From Bacillota bacterium (GTDB lineage Bacteria; Bacillota; Clostridia; Acetivibrionales; DTU013), in the NCBI GenBank assembly GCA_023412915.1, contig JAEZRE010000019.1, positions 1 to 64,000 of the forward strand: a stretch of 64,000 nt of DNA, written 5' to 3'. This document shows, piece by piece, positions 51,554-60,779 of the stretch. Numbering within the stretch: position 1 is the stretch's first letter; every line of letters starts with the position of its first letter. The notes beneath the pieces are model-generated. The model had not been told where the DNA came from and searched no databases. It worked only from the letters and a program-made list of their open reading frames with translations. A program made the position numbers and the translations under genes.

Positions 51554-51838
51554 AAAATCACCTGTCCCGATAAAAAACCTTTATCATTTGCCTGACGGAA
51601 ACGACCTTGTCCAATAGAATCTTCGACATTATTATATACTTTTATAACAACTTCTATGTTAAAAATTCATGACAAAATCATTACTTTTTCTGTAACATTT
51701 GAGGCCTCCAGAATGATTTTTTTGTTATTTCAAAGGAAAAGATATGCAAGTGTCGAATATCTACAATATGCCGGTTCAAGACAGGAAGAGCGGCACACTG
51801 CAGTTATTTCCGCTGCAAATATAACAGAGGTGACGTTT

Positions 51839-52378
51839 ATGGAAGTAATAATACTGATTGCGCTGATATTCGTAATACTAAGTCTAGCCAACAAGTACCT
51901 CAAGGTGCCAAGGGACGGCAATCAAAGATATGACGGGATAAACAACAGGTTTTATGGAGAAGGCTATACAGGTGATACGCCTGTGCCTCCGACTGACGCT
52001 GTGGGCCAGGAGGACGGCAGTGAGGAACAGCAGGATGAGACGGCCGATGAAGCTATGGAACTCGGCGGAGTCGAAGCCGGGACCGGAGTCAGTGATCAGG
52101 CTTACGATGTGACGAGCAAAACCGAGGCTGGCGATCAACCGGAGTATGGAACGCGTGAGCCCGGAGAAGCGGGCAAACAGGAGTACAAGCCGGCTTCCAA
52201 TATGGTTGGCCAACCGGAAAAGCGGCAAAATGGCAGTCCGGAGACGGGCAACTCCGTAAAGGAGACCTCTGCAGGCGATTCGGCCTTTTACGGTAATAAC
52301 GGTAATACAACAGGAGTAGTTATAGATACGGAAGTCCATATTGATGCGACGATGCCGAAGGGACCCGGTAAATCATGA
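51839..52378 (+). CDS. Single-pass membrane protein with acidic disordered tail
   Basis: 179 residues. An N-terminal membrane helix (EVIILIALIFVILSLANKYL) is followed by about 150 residues rich in Gly, Glu, Asp and Thr with no visible fold. ATG 51839 follows AGAGGTG; the upstream part of the open frame has no ribosome site. The 285 bp before it hold the divergent promoter region and nothing else I can identify. Function unknown. Confidence 0.6.
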   Translation: MEVIILIALIFVILSLANKYLKVPRDGNQRYDGINNRFYGEGYTGDTPVPPTDAVGQEDGSEEQQDETADEAMELGGVEAGTGVSDQAYDVTSKTEAGDQPEYGTREPGEAGKQEYKPASNMVGQPEKRQNGSPETGNSVKETSAGDSAFYGNNGNTTGVVIDTEVHIDATMPKGPGKS

Positions 52379-52512
52379 CCGGCCTGAGCAAGTGACCGGC
52401 CTAAACGGGTAATCGGTCCGGCATTCCGTCATATCGGCAGGATTTCATCAGACCGGTAAGAAGTGGTCTCATTGGCAAGCTGTCGTCAGGCAAGCAGGAT
52501 GGAGGTTATCGG

Positions 52513-53523
52513 ATGAAAGCTTTATTTATAGGCGGGACAGGTATCATCAGCACAGCGATTACGGAATTATTCGCACGGCAGGGAGGAGAGCTGTACCTGC
52601 TGAATCGCGGCAACAGGAATGACAGACTTCCGGGCAACGTTCACGTAATCAAAGGCGATATCGGCGATGAGGAGGCTGTTGCCGGTTTGCTCTCCGGCAT
52701 GAGCTTCGACGTTGTGGCGGATTTTATCGCGTTTACTGTCGATCAGGTCGAGAGGGATTATCGCCTGTTTCGCGGCAAAACAAAGCAGTACATATACATC
52801 AGCTCTGCTTCGGCCTACCAGAAGCCGCCTTTAAGCTACCCGGTCACGGAGAGCGCCCCTCTCGCAAATCCATACTGGCAGTATTCCCGCAACAAAATAG
52901 CCTGTGAGGAATATTTAATGAAGCAGTACAGGGAAAACGGCTTCCCCGTTACTATTGTGAGACCGAGCCACACCTATGACGACAGGTATCTGCCGATTGA
53001 CTGCTGGCAAGCGGCAAAACGCATGCTGGACGGCAAACGCGTCATAATACACGGTGACGGTACGACTCTATGGACGCTGACGCATAATTCGGATTTCGCA
53101 AAAGGCTTTGTCGGGCTCATGGGGAATGTACACACCATCGGTGACGCAATCCACATAACATCCGACGAGCGCCTTACCTGGAACCAGATATACGGGATCA
53201 TCGCGGATGCTCTTGGAGTCGAACTGAAGCCGGTCCACGTGCCCTCGGAATTTTTAGCGGCTTGCAGCCTTCATGACCACAGCGGGAGTCTTCTCGGCGA
53301 TAAAGCGTATAACGGCATATTCGACAATACAAAGCTTAAACGGCTTGTACCTGACTTCGTTGCAACGACACGCATCGATCAGGGACTTAAAAGAACCGTT
53401 GCAAACATCCTTGAACACCCCGAATTTCAAAAGCCAGACCCTGTCTACGACGATTGGTGCGATCGCGTGATCGCCGCGATGGATGCCGCTCTTGAAGCAG
53501 TGAGGGCAGGCAATGGAAAATAG
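52513..53523 (+). CDS. Extended SDR-family NAD-dependent epimerase/dehydratase
   Basis: 336 residues. The Rossmann motif GGTGIIS lies at the N-terminus. YISSASAYQKP and the YSRNKIACEEYL segment place the active-site Tyr and Lys (YxxxK) in the SDR pattern, and the substrate lobe contains RPSHTYDDRY. Nucleotide sugars are the usual substrates, but no sugar cluster adjoins. GGAGG precedes the ATG. Confidence 0.88.
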   Translation: MKALFIGGTGIISTAITELFARQGGELYLLNRGNRNDRLPGNVHVIKGDIGDEEAVAGLLSGMSFDVVADFIAFTVDQVERDYRLFRGKTKQYIYISSASAYQKPPLSYPVTESAPLANPYWQYSRNKIACEEYLMKQYRENGFPVTIVRPSHTYDDRYLPIDCWQAAKRMLDGKRVIIHGDGTTLWTLTHNSDFAKGFVGLMGNVHTIGDAIHITSDERLTWNQIYGIIADALGVELKPVHVPSEFLAACSLHDHSGSLLGDKAYNGIFDNTKLKRLVPDFVATTRIDQGLKRTVANILEHPEFQKPDPVYDDWCDRVIAAMDAALEAVRAGNGK

Positions 53524-53699
53524 AGTCAGGCGCCGTTTCGAGAGCTGTTTCAGGCGCCTTAGATAAACAAACACAGCATATTAATATTTGTATCGCTTTT
53601 AAGCCACACTAACGATATTGCGGCGCACTTATATAAGCTCGCCGCGGTATAGTGCGGCTTTATTATTTTCCCGGAAAGGAAAGACAACCAGGTGATATG

Positions 53700-54578
53700 A
53701 TGAAAACAAGCTGGAAGGGTTCAATCAGCTTCGGAATGGTCTATTTCCCCGTCAATGTGTATACTGCGACGTCGGGCTCCGAAGGAATCAAATTCAACTA
53801 TCTTCACAAGAAATGCCATACCCGCGTCCATTACAAAAAATTCTGCGATGTCTGCAATGTGGAGCTGTCGCAGGACGACCTCGTGAAGGGTTACGAATAC
53901 GAAAAAGACAAGTATATATTGGTAACGGACGAGGAGTTCGAAAAGCTGCCCATCAAGTCCAAAAAGACTATCTCGATCCTCCATTTCGTAGAGGAGGATA
54001 AGGTCGACCCGATCTATCTCGATAAGGCTTACTATATTGGCCCCGGCAGCATCAGCGCAGGCAAGGCCTTCGAGCTTTTCAGAAGAGCCATGCAGGAGAC
54101 CGGCAAGGTGGGCATCGCAAAGATCACGCTTACCTCGAATGAATACGTATCATTGATAAAACCCTACGAAAACGGCGGAATGCTGCTTTACCTCCTGTAT
54201 TACGGCAATGAGATAAGGAAGACCGACAGCATCCCGGAGCTGAATTATAATGTGGATATCCACGACAATGAAATGAAAATGGCTGTCAGCCTGATAGACA
54301 ATATGACCTCAGAGTTCAACATCGACGAATACAGGAATGAATACCAGGAAGCCCTGAAAAAGCTGATCGAGGCCAAGATGGAGGGCAAGGAGGTAGTTAG
54401 CCCGCCGGAAGCGCAGTCGAATATCATCGATCTGATGGAAGCTCTTAAAGCAAGCGTTGAAGCGACCAGGGAGGACAAGGCGGAAGCCGGTTCAAAAGAG
54501 GCTTCGAAAGGTGGACCCAGGGGCAGGGGAAAAGGAGCCGGAGGCGAAAAGGCGGCGGCAAAAAGGAAAACGTCCTAA
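53700..54578 (+). CDS. Ku protein, non-homologous end joining
   Basis: 292 residues. A bacterial Ku homodimer core (KTSWKGSISFGMVYFPVNVYTATSGSEGIKFNYLHKKCHTRV...CNVELSQDDLVKGYEYEKDKYILVTDEE) is followed by a C-terminal Lys/Gly-rich extension (GGPRGRGKGAGGEKAAAKRK) of the kind that binds DNA. Ku holds double-strand ends for the ligase LigD; no ligD gene lies in this window. ATG 53700 is chosen from two adjacent ATGs after AGGTGAT. Confidence 0.92.
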   Translation: MKTSWKGSISFGMVYFPVNVYTATSGSEGIKFNYLHKKCHTRVHYKKFCDVCNVELSQDDLVKGYEYEKDKYILVTDEEFEKLPIKSKKTISILHFVEEDKVDPIYLDKAYYIGPGSISAGKAFELFRRAMQETGKVGIAKITLTSNEYVSLIKPYENGGMLLYLLYYGNEIRKTDSIPELNYNVDIHDNEMKMAVSLIDNMTSEFNIDEYRNEYQEALKKLIEAKMEGKEVVSPPEAQSNIIDLMEALKASVEATREDKAEAGSKEASKGGPRGRGKGAGGEKAAAKRKTS

Positions 54579-54827
54579 GATAGCCATAACATGGATATCA
54601 GCATAAAGCATATAACATGGGTGAAAGCATGAAGGAAAAGCTGCAGAGGACTGACCGCTTTTGCAGGAATCGCTGGGGCGACTGTCAGACGCCCTTCGGA
54701 TCAAGCTTGAGCCCGATTGCTTTCCAAAGTATATAACGGAGATAAGGACAGGTGCCTCGGGAGGTATACATCGATTGAATAATCGACAGGTTTGGAGAGA
54801 ACATTTTGCATTTTTGTCTAAAAGCAG

Positions 54828-54855
54828 TTGCATAATGTATTTTAAATGATATAAT
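54828..54855 (+). promoter_or_regulatory. Promoter of asnA
   Basis: TTGCAT and TATAAT are 16 bases apart, about 45 bp before the asnA ATG. The 320-bp gap from the Ku gene shows no T-box (no GGTGG-type antiterminator and no specifier stem), so tRNA-controlled regulation is unlikely. I see no other feature there. Confidence 0.7.
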
Positions 54856-54898
54856 CTGCTTATATAAAAGTTTGACCGAAAGCTGGGAGGTAATAACG

Positions 54899-55918
54899 AT
54901 GCAGGAATGCGACAGACTGATCGTGCCGGCCGGTTACAAACCGGGCATGTCAATCAGGGAAACAGAGATCGCTATTAAATTTATCAAGGATCATTTTGAA
55001 AATATACTGGCAAAGGAAATGAATCTTACCAGGGTTTCGGCTCCTTTGTTCGTCAGGCCGGAATCGGGCCTGAACGATAACCTTAACGGCGTCGAGAGGC
55101 CTGTATCCTTCGATGCTCCCGATGCCGGCGCGGATAGGGTGGAAATCGTACAGTCGTTGGCTAAATGGAAGAGGATGGCGCTGCAGCGCTATGAATTCAA
55201 AAAGGGTGAAGGCCTGTACACGGACATGAACGCGATAAGGCGCGACGAGATCCTGGACAACCTCCATTCCATATACGTAGACCAGTGGGATTGGGAAAAG
55301 ATACTCGACAAGAGCGAACGTAATATAGATATGCTTAAGACAATAGTCCGCAAGCTGTTCTCCGTATTCAAAGAGACGGAGGAGGAAGTATTGAAGGCGT
55401 TCCCGTCGCTTCAGAGGTATCTCCCCGACGATATCTTCTTTGTTACGACACAGGAGCTCGAGGACATGTATCCCGAGCTTGATCCGAAAGGCCGCGAGGA
55501 TATGATCCTCAAGGAGAAGAAGGCAGTATTCATCATGAAGATCGGCGGGCTCCTCAAGTCGGGTATAAAGCACGACGGCAGGGCTCCGGACTATGACGAC
55601 TGGGAGTTGAACGGAGACATAGTTTTCTGGTATCCGGTACTTAATAAGGCATTTGAGGTTTCTTCGATGGGTATTAGGGTCGATGAAACTTCACTGTTAA
55701 AACAGCTGAAGCTCGCAAACTGCGAGGAAAGGATGAACCTTCCGTTCCACAGGGATCTTCTTGAAAAAAGGCTGCCGTACACAGTAGGCGGGGGAATCGG
55801 ACAGTCGAGGATATGCATGTTCTTCCTCGGGAAGGCGCATGTCGGCGAAGTACAGTCGTCGATCTGGCGGGAAGGAATGGCGGAAGCCAGCAGGAATGCC
55901 GGGATACAGCTGCTTTGA
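54899..55918 (+). CDS. asnA: Aspartate--ammonia ligase (asparagine synthetase A)
   Basis: 339 residues. AsnA makes asparagine from aspartate, ammonia and ATP. The class II aminoacyl-tRNA-synthetase-like fold is recognisable (TEIAIKFIKDHFENILAKEMNLTRVSAPLFVRPESGLNDNLNGVERPVSF...HSIYVDQWDWEK...LPFHRDLLEKRLPYTVGGGIGQSRICMFFLGKAHVGEVQSSIW). ATG 54899 follows GGGAGG. Single-gene transcript with its own promoter and terminator. Confidence 0.96.
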   Translation: MQECDRLIVPAGYKPGMSIRETEIAIKFIKDHFENILAKEMNLTRVSAPLFVRPESGLNDNLNGVERPVSFDAPDAGADRVEIVQSLAKWKRMALQRYEFKKGEGLYTDMNAIRRDEILDNLHSIYVDQWDWEKILDKSERNIDMLKTIVRKLFSVFKETEEEVLKAFPSLQRYLPDDIFFVTTQELEDMYPELDPKGREDMILKEKKAVFIMKIGGLLKSGIKHDGRAPDYDDWELNGDIVFWYPVLNKAFEVSSMGIRVDETSLLKQLKLANCEERMNLPFHRDLLEKRLPYTVGGGIGQSRICMFFLGKAHVGEVQSSIWREGMAEASRNAGIQLL

Positions 55919-55954
55919 TCAGTTGCAGGCCCGGACACGGTAAATAGTAAAACC

Positions 55955-55992
55955 ACAGGCGCTCCTGATATCCGGGGCGCCTGTTTTTGTTT
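55955..55992 (+). terminator. Terminator of asnA
   Basis: ACAGGCGCTCC and GGGGCGCCTGT form an 11-bp stem (one G-T pair) followed by TTTTTGTTTT. Confidence 0.9.
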
Positions 55993-56039
55993 TGCCGACC
56001 GCACGACGGATCGTACAGTGACCGTACAATGGCCTTGCA

Positions 56040-56160
56040 ACGGACCTTACGAAGACTCCTGCGCCGACCTTGCCAGGGGCTAACTACGGCCTTATGACGG
56101 CCTTGCGACGACCTTGCGAGGGCCTTACCACGGACATTGCGAAGACTCCTGCGACGACCC
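56040..56160. repeat. Degenerate 11-12 bp repeats (GACCTTGCGA type)
   Basis: Variants of GGCCTTGCAACGG, GACCTTGCCAG, GGCCTTATGACG, GGCCTTGCGACG, GACCTTGCGAG and GGCCTTACCACGG follow one another. A longer unit, ACGAAGACTCCTGCG / GCGAAGACTCCTGCG, occurs at both ends. The tract is non-coding and lies after the asnA terminator. Confidence 0.65.
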
Positions 56161-56198
56161 GTTTATATGCTGCGGGCGCCGGGTCGTCATGACATCGT

Positions 56199-57053
56199 TT
56201 ACCTTATCTCCGTGACAACAGGCTTCATATTGCCGGACAAACCGTCGATTTCACTGTGCAGCGCCCCCAGGACCTGCCAGGCTTCAGTAGCGCTTCCGTC
56301 CATAATCAACCTGTATGAGGATTTAACCCTGGCTTCCATATCGACCGGCTTGAGGCCTAATGCGCTAACTCCCGGCAGCGCCCCTTTTTCGTTCATCAGG
56401 TACATGTTATTCAACGCGAATAACACCTCTACCCATGAACACACCGCACGGAACACCGAACCGCAGGCATAGTTGATATCGCCTTTGTGCGCCGCCTTGC
56501 GGCCGCACTCAAGTGAGAACCATGCCTCCCACAGAAATTTTGCCGTAACCGCTTCCCTCATTTTGGACGGGTATTCGCCCTCCGAATGCAGCAGGGCTTT
56601 AAGCCTGTCGAGCGCCGAGGTGTCGTCCTGCCACAGAGGTATGCAGTAATGCGTCTCGGCTGCATAAATCGTATTTACGAAGCCGAAGGGATGCCCGCAC
56701 TGATAATCGATCGTAATCCTTCCCGACAGGCAGTCCTTCAGCACAGCTTCGACCCGGCCGGTTTCCCTCAGAAGAATATCCACCGGGGTACCGTCAACTG
56801 TAAGCCAGCTCCCGCCATTGATCCAGGGTCCCCATTCTCCGGGAGGGTTAAGCAGGTTATCCCTGTGCTTGTCATCCAGTTTTTTCAAACTATCTGCAAG
56901 TGTGATCAGATCCAGAGCCTGATTCTTATAATAAATACCGATATCATAGTCGGAATTCTTATCCGCCGCTTTTCGGCTCTGTGAACCACCCAGCGCAATA
57001 GCCGAAACGCCGGGGACTTTTGAAAGGGCTGAAACTATATTTTGCATATTCAT
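56199..57053 (-). CDS. Nucleotidyltransferase-fold protein
   Basis: About 284 residues. The N-terminal Pol-beta-like nucleotidyltransferase motif is GGSQSRKAADKNSDYDIGIYY (GGS...D-x-D), with a third acid in TPVDILLRE. A helical C-terminal domain with a Trp/Cys-rich centre resembles substrate-binding domains of antibiotic nucleotidyltransferases, but the substrate is unknown. ATG 57053 is preferred, with AGGA 9 bases upstream; the longer frame to 57116 contains GGAGG. Confidence 0.8.
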   Translation of the reverse strand: MNMQNIVSALSKVPGVSAIALGGSQSRKAADKNSDYDIGIYYKNQALDLITLADSLKKLDDKHRDNLLNPPGEWGPWINGGSWLTVDGTPVDILLRETGRVEAVLKDCLSGRITIDYQCGHPFGFVNTIYAAETHYCIPLWQDDTSALDRLKALLHSEGEYPSKMREAVTAKFLWEAWFSLECGRKAAHKGDINYACGSVFRAVCSWVEVLFALNNMYLMNEKGALPGVSALGLKPVDMEARVKSSYRLIMDGSATEAWQVLGALHSEIDGLSGNMKPVVTEIR

Positions 57054-57192
57054 ATCGGCTTTCCTACCTCCTGTCAGGCGGCTCTCTTGAAATGTTGCAA
57101 AGGTGAGTCCGACCAAAACTGTTCTTCAAATGCTATCAAATACATTATAGTCCAATTCAGAACCTATTGTTTAGCTAATCTTTCATTATAAA

Positions 57193-57229
57193 AAAGCAAG
57201 CCCGGAAACTGAGCTCCCAGGCTTGCTTT
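57193..57229 (-). terminator. Terminator of hcp
   Basis: AAAGCAAGCC and GGCTTGCTTT form a 10-bp stem; on the minus strand TTTTTTATAATG follows. It lies 110 bp past the hcp stop codon. Confidence 0.85.
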
Positions 57230-57296
57230 GAAACGTTAAAATGGATGTCGGGCAGGATAGGTCGGGAAATCGCCTCACGGCTCACTTATACCGGAA

Positions 57297-57327
57297 TGGA
57301 ACAAAAGAACTGTCCCTGCGTTTCTGC
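57297..57327. repeat. GGGACGGTTC element, isolated half copy
   Basis: TGGAACAAAAGAACTGTCCC and the following GCGTTTC match the right arm of the copy at 38,768 with one substitution, but no left arm is present. It lies between hcp and its terminator. Confidence 0.8.
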
Positions 57328-57340
57328 GTCCCACCCGCTA

Positions 57341-58906
57341 TCAGCCGAGTATTGCCTTGAGGTCGGCTTCCGGGGTCGAAATGGGCTTCAGCCCGAATTT
57401 CTCCACGAGCACGTTCAGAACGTTCGATGAGAAGAAGGCAGGTATCGACGGACCGACGTAGATGTTCTTAATACCGAGCGCGAGCAGCGTGAGAAGTATG
57501 CATACCGCCTTCTGTTCGTACCAGGAGAGAACGAGCGTCAGCGGAAGGTCATTGACGCCGCAGCTGAATGCGCCTGCCAGGGCCACAGCCACCTGTATCG
57601 CGGAGTATGCGTCATTGCACTGTCCCATGTCCATTATCCTCGGCAGCCCACCTATCTCGCCAATGTCAAGGTCGTTGAAGCGGTATTTGCCGCAGGCAAG
57701 CGTCAAAATGACCGTATCCTTCGGAGCCTGTTTAACGAATTCGGTATAGTAATTCCTGCCGGGCTTTGCTCCGTCGCAGCCTCCTACCAGGAAGAAATGC
57801 CTTATTGCGCCATCCTTTACGGCCTGTACGACTTTATCCGCAGCGCCGAGAACCGTGTTGCGCGCGAAGCCTGTTGTCAGGACGCTGCCGCCGTTAATGC
57901 CGGTGAAGTGTTTGTCCTCTGACCAGCCGCCGAGCTCCAGCGCCTTTTTGATAACGGGAGTGAAATCCTTCCTGCCGTTCTCGTCAGGAATATGCACCAG
58001 ACCCGGATATTCCACGACTGCGGTAGTGTATACCCTGTCGGAATAATTCTGCTTTGGAGGCATCAGGCAATTCGTCGTGAACAGGAATGCTCCCGGTACA
58101 TTTTCAAATTCCTTCTGCTGGTTCTGCCATGCCGTGCCGAAGTTGCCCTTGAGGTGAGCGTATTTCTTAAGCTCCGGGTAACCATGCGCAGGCAGCATTT
58201 CACCGTGGGTGTATATGTTCACGCCTTTACCCTGCGTCTGCTCCAGCAGCTGCTTGAGGTCGTGCAGATCGTGGCCGCTGATCACTATGAACGGACCCTT
58301 TTCAACATCAGTTGTCACTTTAACGGGCATCGGGTGTCCAAAGGTGCCGGTGTTGGCTTCGTCCAGCAGCGCCATGCACTTCAGGTTGACCATGCCGAAT
58401 TCCATCAGCAGACCCAGCCAGCCATCCACGGTGTGCTCCTCTCCGACAGCCTTCATACCCTTGAAGAACCATGCCGTTACCTCAGGATCCTCTTTTCCGA
58501 GTACGTATGCGTGCCATGCGTACGCTGCCATTCCGCGAAGCCCGAGAAGCAGTGTGGAGCGGAGCGATACGATGTCGGCGTCGCCGGTCCAAAGGATTTC
58601 TGCGGCGAAATTCTCCGCTCCGCCCAGATTTTTTGCCTCTTCTTCGACTTTCGCAGTAATTTCGTTAACGCTTTCGATATCGAAATTGACGTTTGTGATC
58701 GTGGTAAAAAGGCCCTCCATCATTAATACTGCGGCATTCCTTCCGGGTCTCCCGTTTTTCTCCGCCGCTCTTGCAAGACCTATGAGAGCGCCGGTAAGCT
58801 CATCCTGCCCATTCGACACATCGGCGCTTTTGCCGCAGACCCCCGCCTTTGTGCAGCCTTTGCAGCCTGCCGTCTGCTCACACTGAAAACAAAACATTTC
58901 ACTCAT
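57341..58906 (-). CDS. hcp: Hybrid cluster protein (hydroxylamine reductase)
   Basis: 521 residues. Hcp carries an N-terminal cubane cluster and a hybrid Fe-S-O cluster; it reduces hydroxylamine in vitro and removes nitric oxide in anaerobes. The N-terminal ligands C6, C9, C18 and C24 (Cx2Cx8Cx5C) are typical of the anaerobe type. Hybrid-cluster regions such as GGCDGAKPGRNYYTEF and CGKYRFND are intact. GGGAGG precedes the ATG. It is transcribed divergently from a Crp/Fnr-type regulator whose operator sits at -41.5. Confidence 0.97.
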   Translation of the reverse strand: MSEMFCFQCEQTAGCKGCTKAGVCGKSADVSNGQDELTGALIGLARAAEKNGRPGRNAAVLMMEGLFTTITNVNFDIESVNEITAKVEEEAKNLGGAENFAAEILWTGDADIVSLRSTLLLGLRGMAAYAWHAYVLGKEDPEVTAWFFKGMKAVGEEHTVDGWLGLLMEFGMVNLKCMALLDEANTGTFGHPMPVKVTTDVEKGPFIVISGHDLHDLKQLLEQTQGKGVNIYTHGEMLPAHGYPELKKYAHLKGNFGTAWQNQQKEFENVPGAFLFTTNCLMPPKQNYSDRVYTTAVVEYPGLVHIPDENGRKDFTPVIKKALELGGWSEDKHFTGINGGSVLTTGFARNTVLGAADKVVQAVKDGAIRHFFLVGGCDGAKPGRNYYTEFVKQAPKDTVILTLACGKYRFNDLDIGEIGGLPRIMDMGQCNDAYSAIQVAVALAGAFSCGVNDLPLTLVLSWYEQKAVCILLTLLALGIKNIYVGPSIPAFFSSNVLNVLVEKFGLKPISTPEADLKAILG

Positions 58907-58989
58907 TTTCTGATCCTCCCTGTATTTTGCTATGTTCTGAATTTATTATTATTCCGGTTTTTGGGCCGGTTGTTATGCTGACTGTCTGT

Positions 58990-59047
58990 TTGCTTTGACA
59001 TAGCAATTGTAGTATAATTTGCTTATCAAATCGGTAACCATGGTTAC
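58990..59047. promoter_or_regulatory. Divergent hcp / Crp-Fnr regulator control region
   Basis: GTAACCATGGTTAC (59034-59047) is a perfect palindrome. Toward hcp, a TACAAT box (59006-59011, minus strand) predicts a start near 58999, putting the palindrome centre at -41.5, the class II activator position. Toward the regulator, TTGCTT (58990-58995) and TATAAT (59013-59018) are 17 bases apart, and the palindrome lies at about +10 to +22, where binding would repress. Confidence 0.75.
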
Positions 59048-59068
59048 GAACAGCGGAGGGATATCGAA

Positions 59069-59761
59069 ATGGACCAGAGATTGCTGAAGGTGTTATCGGA
59101 GTGCATGCTTTTCAGGGGAATGTCTTCGCAGGAGCTTTCTGCGCTGCTTGACTGCCTGGATTTCAGGGTGCACAGGTTCGGCCGGAACGATATAGTCAAT
59201 ATGGCGGGAGATCCTTTCGAAGGCGTCGGAGTTATTTTATCCGGGCAGGCGGATGTAATTAAGGAAAACAACGCCGGAGAACGCATGATCATGACAATGC
59301 TGAGACCAGGCGAGCTTTTCGGTGAAATGGCCGCCTTCTCCGGCGCGGGCAAGTGGCCTGCCACCGTGGTTGCCCATACGGACTGCAGCGTTATGTACGT
59401 ACCGTCCGACAAGCTCACCGGGCAATGTGAAAGGGCCTGCACAGGCCACAGAAGGCTCATATTGAACATGCTGGGCATTCTGTCAAGGAAGGCGCTGACA
59501 TTGAGCAAAAAGCTAGAATTTTTATCTATAAGGAGCGTTCGCGGAAGGATCGCCAATTTTCTGCTCGAGCATTATAAAAACAGCGGGCAGGCGACCTTTA
59601 TGCTTCCAATGAACAGAAATGAAATGGCGGATTTCCTGAATATCACGAGGCCTTCGCTGTCCAGGGAAATGAGCAGGATGCGGGAGGAAGGCATCCTGGA
59701 TTTTCACAGATCGTCCGTGAGGATAACGGATTTGGTTGCGTTGAGAAAAGCGGCCGAGTAG
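59069..59761 (+). CDS. Crp/Fnr-family regulator, HcpR-like
   Basis: 230 residues. A cyclic-nucleotide-binding-like sensor domain (about 15-130, GELFGEMAAFSG) is followed by a long dimer helix and a winged HTH (RNEMADFLNITRPSLSREMSRMREEGILDFHRS). No Fnr-type Cys cluster is present, so any oxygen or NO sensing would need another cofactor, such as haem in known HcpR proteins. Divergent placement to hcp with a shared palindrome strongly suggests an HcpR role. GGAGGG precedes the ATG. Confidence 0.85.
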   Translation: MDQRLLKVLSECMLFRGMSSQELSALLDCLDFRVHRFGRNDIVNMAGDPFEGVGVILSGQADVIKENNAGERMIMTMLRPGELFGEMAAFSGAGKWPATVVAHTDCSVMYVPSDKLTGQCERACTGHRRLILNMLGILSRKALTLSKKLEFLSIRSVRGRIANFLLEHYKNSGQATFMLPMNRNEMADFLNITRPSLSREMSRMREEGILDFHRSSVRITDLVALRKAAE

Positions 59762-60150
59762 CGGAGAGGGCCGCCAAAGCGGTTGAAGTGCTCTGGTGGC
59801 GGTGAGGTAGCCAGGGAGGCGTCGAGGTGGTTGAAGAGCCCGGGTTGAGGCCGTACCTGAGAAAAGGGAATAGGGCGGATACCTATACGGGTGTTTACAG
59901 AAAGTTCACAATTAATACGATGTTTTATAACAAATCGTTGTTATATTCTAAATATAGTTTTTCATTATACACACCTTCCAATTACCGTTGCAAGAGCCCC
60001 GGGGAGTCCTCGGGGCCTTCGAATGTTCCGATTTTATTTCTATAAAGCAATCTTCAGTCAATAATTGATTGTAAAAAGTAATTATCCATAATAAATCTGC
60101 GGAAACAGGGTATATAATTTACAGAAAGCCTGCAGATGGAGGTATTGCAT
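59762..60150. other. 389-bp gap between hcpR-like gene and thioesterase gene
   Basis: It begins with short GC-rich degenerate repeats (GGTGGCGGTGAGG, GAGGTGGTTGAAG at about 59,765-59,850). An AT-rich promoter-like tract follows, then a hairpin GCCCCG-GGGAGTCC-TCGGGGC near 59,996-60,017 without a clear T-run. No convincing gene is seen. Confidence 0.5.
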
Positions 60151-60618
60151 ATGGAACTTAAAACACCCCGGGAATCGATGGTCGAGATGACCGAACTGGT
60201 TTTGCCTAATGATACGAATCTTCTCGGCAACCTGCTGGGAGGAAGGCTCATGCACCTGATAGACATAGCGGGTGCGATGGCGGCACAGAGGCATTGCAAC
60301 AGGATCGTCGTCACCGCTTCGATAGACAGCGTGGAGTTCAAGCACCCTGTGAAACAGGGCGAAATAGTGATACTGAAGGCGAGGGTCACCTGGGTCGGCA
60401 GGACGTCCATGGAGGTCGCGGTGGAGGTATTTTCCGAAAACCTGATGGGCGAGCGGAAATTTACCAATAAGGCCTATCTGACTTTCGTGGCAGTGGATGC
60501 GGCGGCCAAGCCTATGGAGGTGTGCGGCCTCAGGCTTGAGACGGAAGAGGATAAAGCTGAGAATGCGGCTGCCGCCAACAGGCGGTGCGAGCGTCTCAAA
60601 AGAAAGGAATTATCCTGA
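60151..60618 (+). CDS. Hotdog-fold acyl-CoA thioesterase (YciA/BACH-like)
   Basis: 155 residues. A single hotdog domain with the YciA/BACH pattern (LVLPNDTNLLGNLLGGRLMHLIDIAGAMAAQRHCNRIVVTASIDSVEFKHPVKQGEIV), where the Asn/Asp-Thr-Asn segment precedes the catalytic helix. It hydrolyses acyl-CoA; chain length is not predictable. ATG 60151 is set by GGAGG inside the longer frame. A hydrophilic tail of about 20 residues ends the protein. Confidence 0.9.
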   Translation: MELKTPRESMVEMTELVLPNDTNLLGNLLGGRLMHLIDIAGAMAAQRHCNRIVVTASIDSVEFKHPVKQGEIVILKARVTWVGRTSMEVAVEVFSENLMGERKFTNKAYLTFVAVDAAAKPMEVCGLRLETEEDKAENAAAANRRCERLKRKELS

Positions 60619-60779
60619 ACGGTTAATCGCCGTCTGATAAGCCGGCTACCCCCTGACAATTCCACAAGATAACGTCGTGCGTTTACCGAACATATGTTTG
60701 ATATTTTCTCCGATTTATGATAAACTAATATTGCAGCAAATGCTGTACTAAAGATATCAAACTACTTTCGGGTGATGTT

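Noticed and set aside
54579..54898. T-box riboswitch before asnA
   Set aside because: The gap lacks the conserved T-box antiterminator motif and a specifier stem, and no terminator hairpin precedes the ATG; only a plain promoter is seen.
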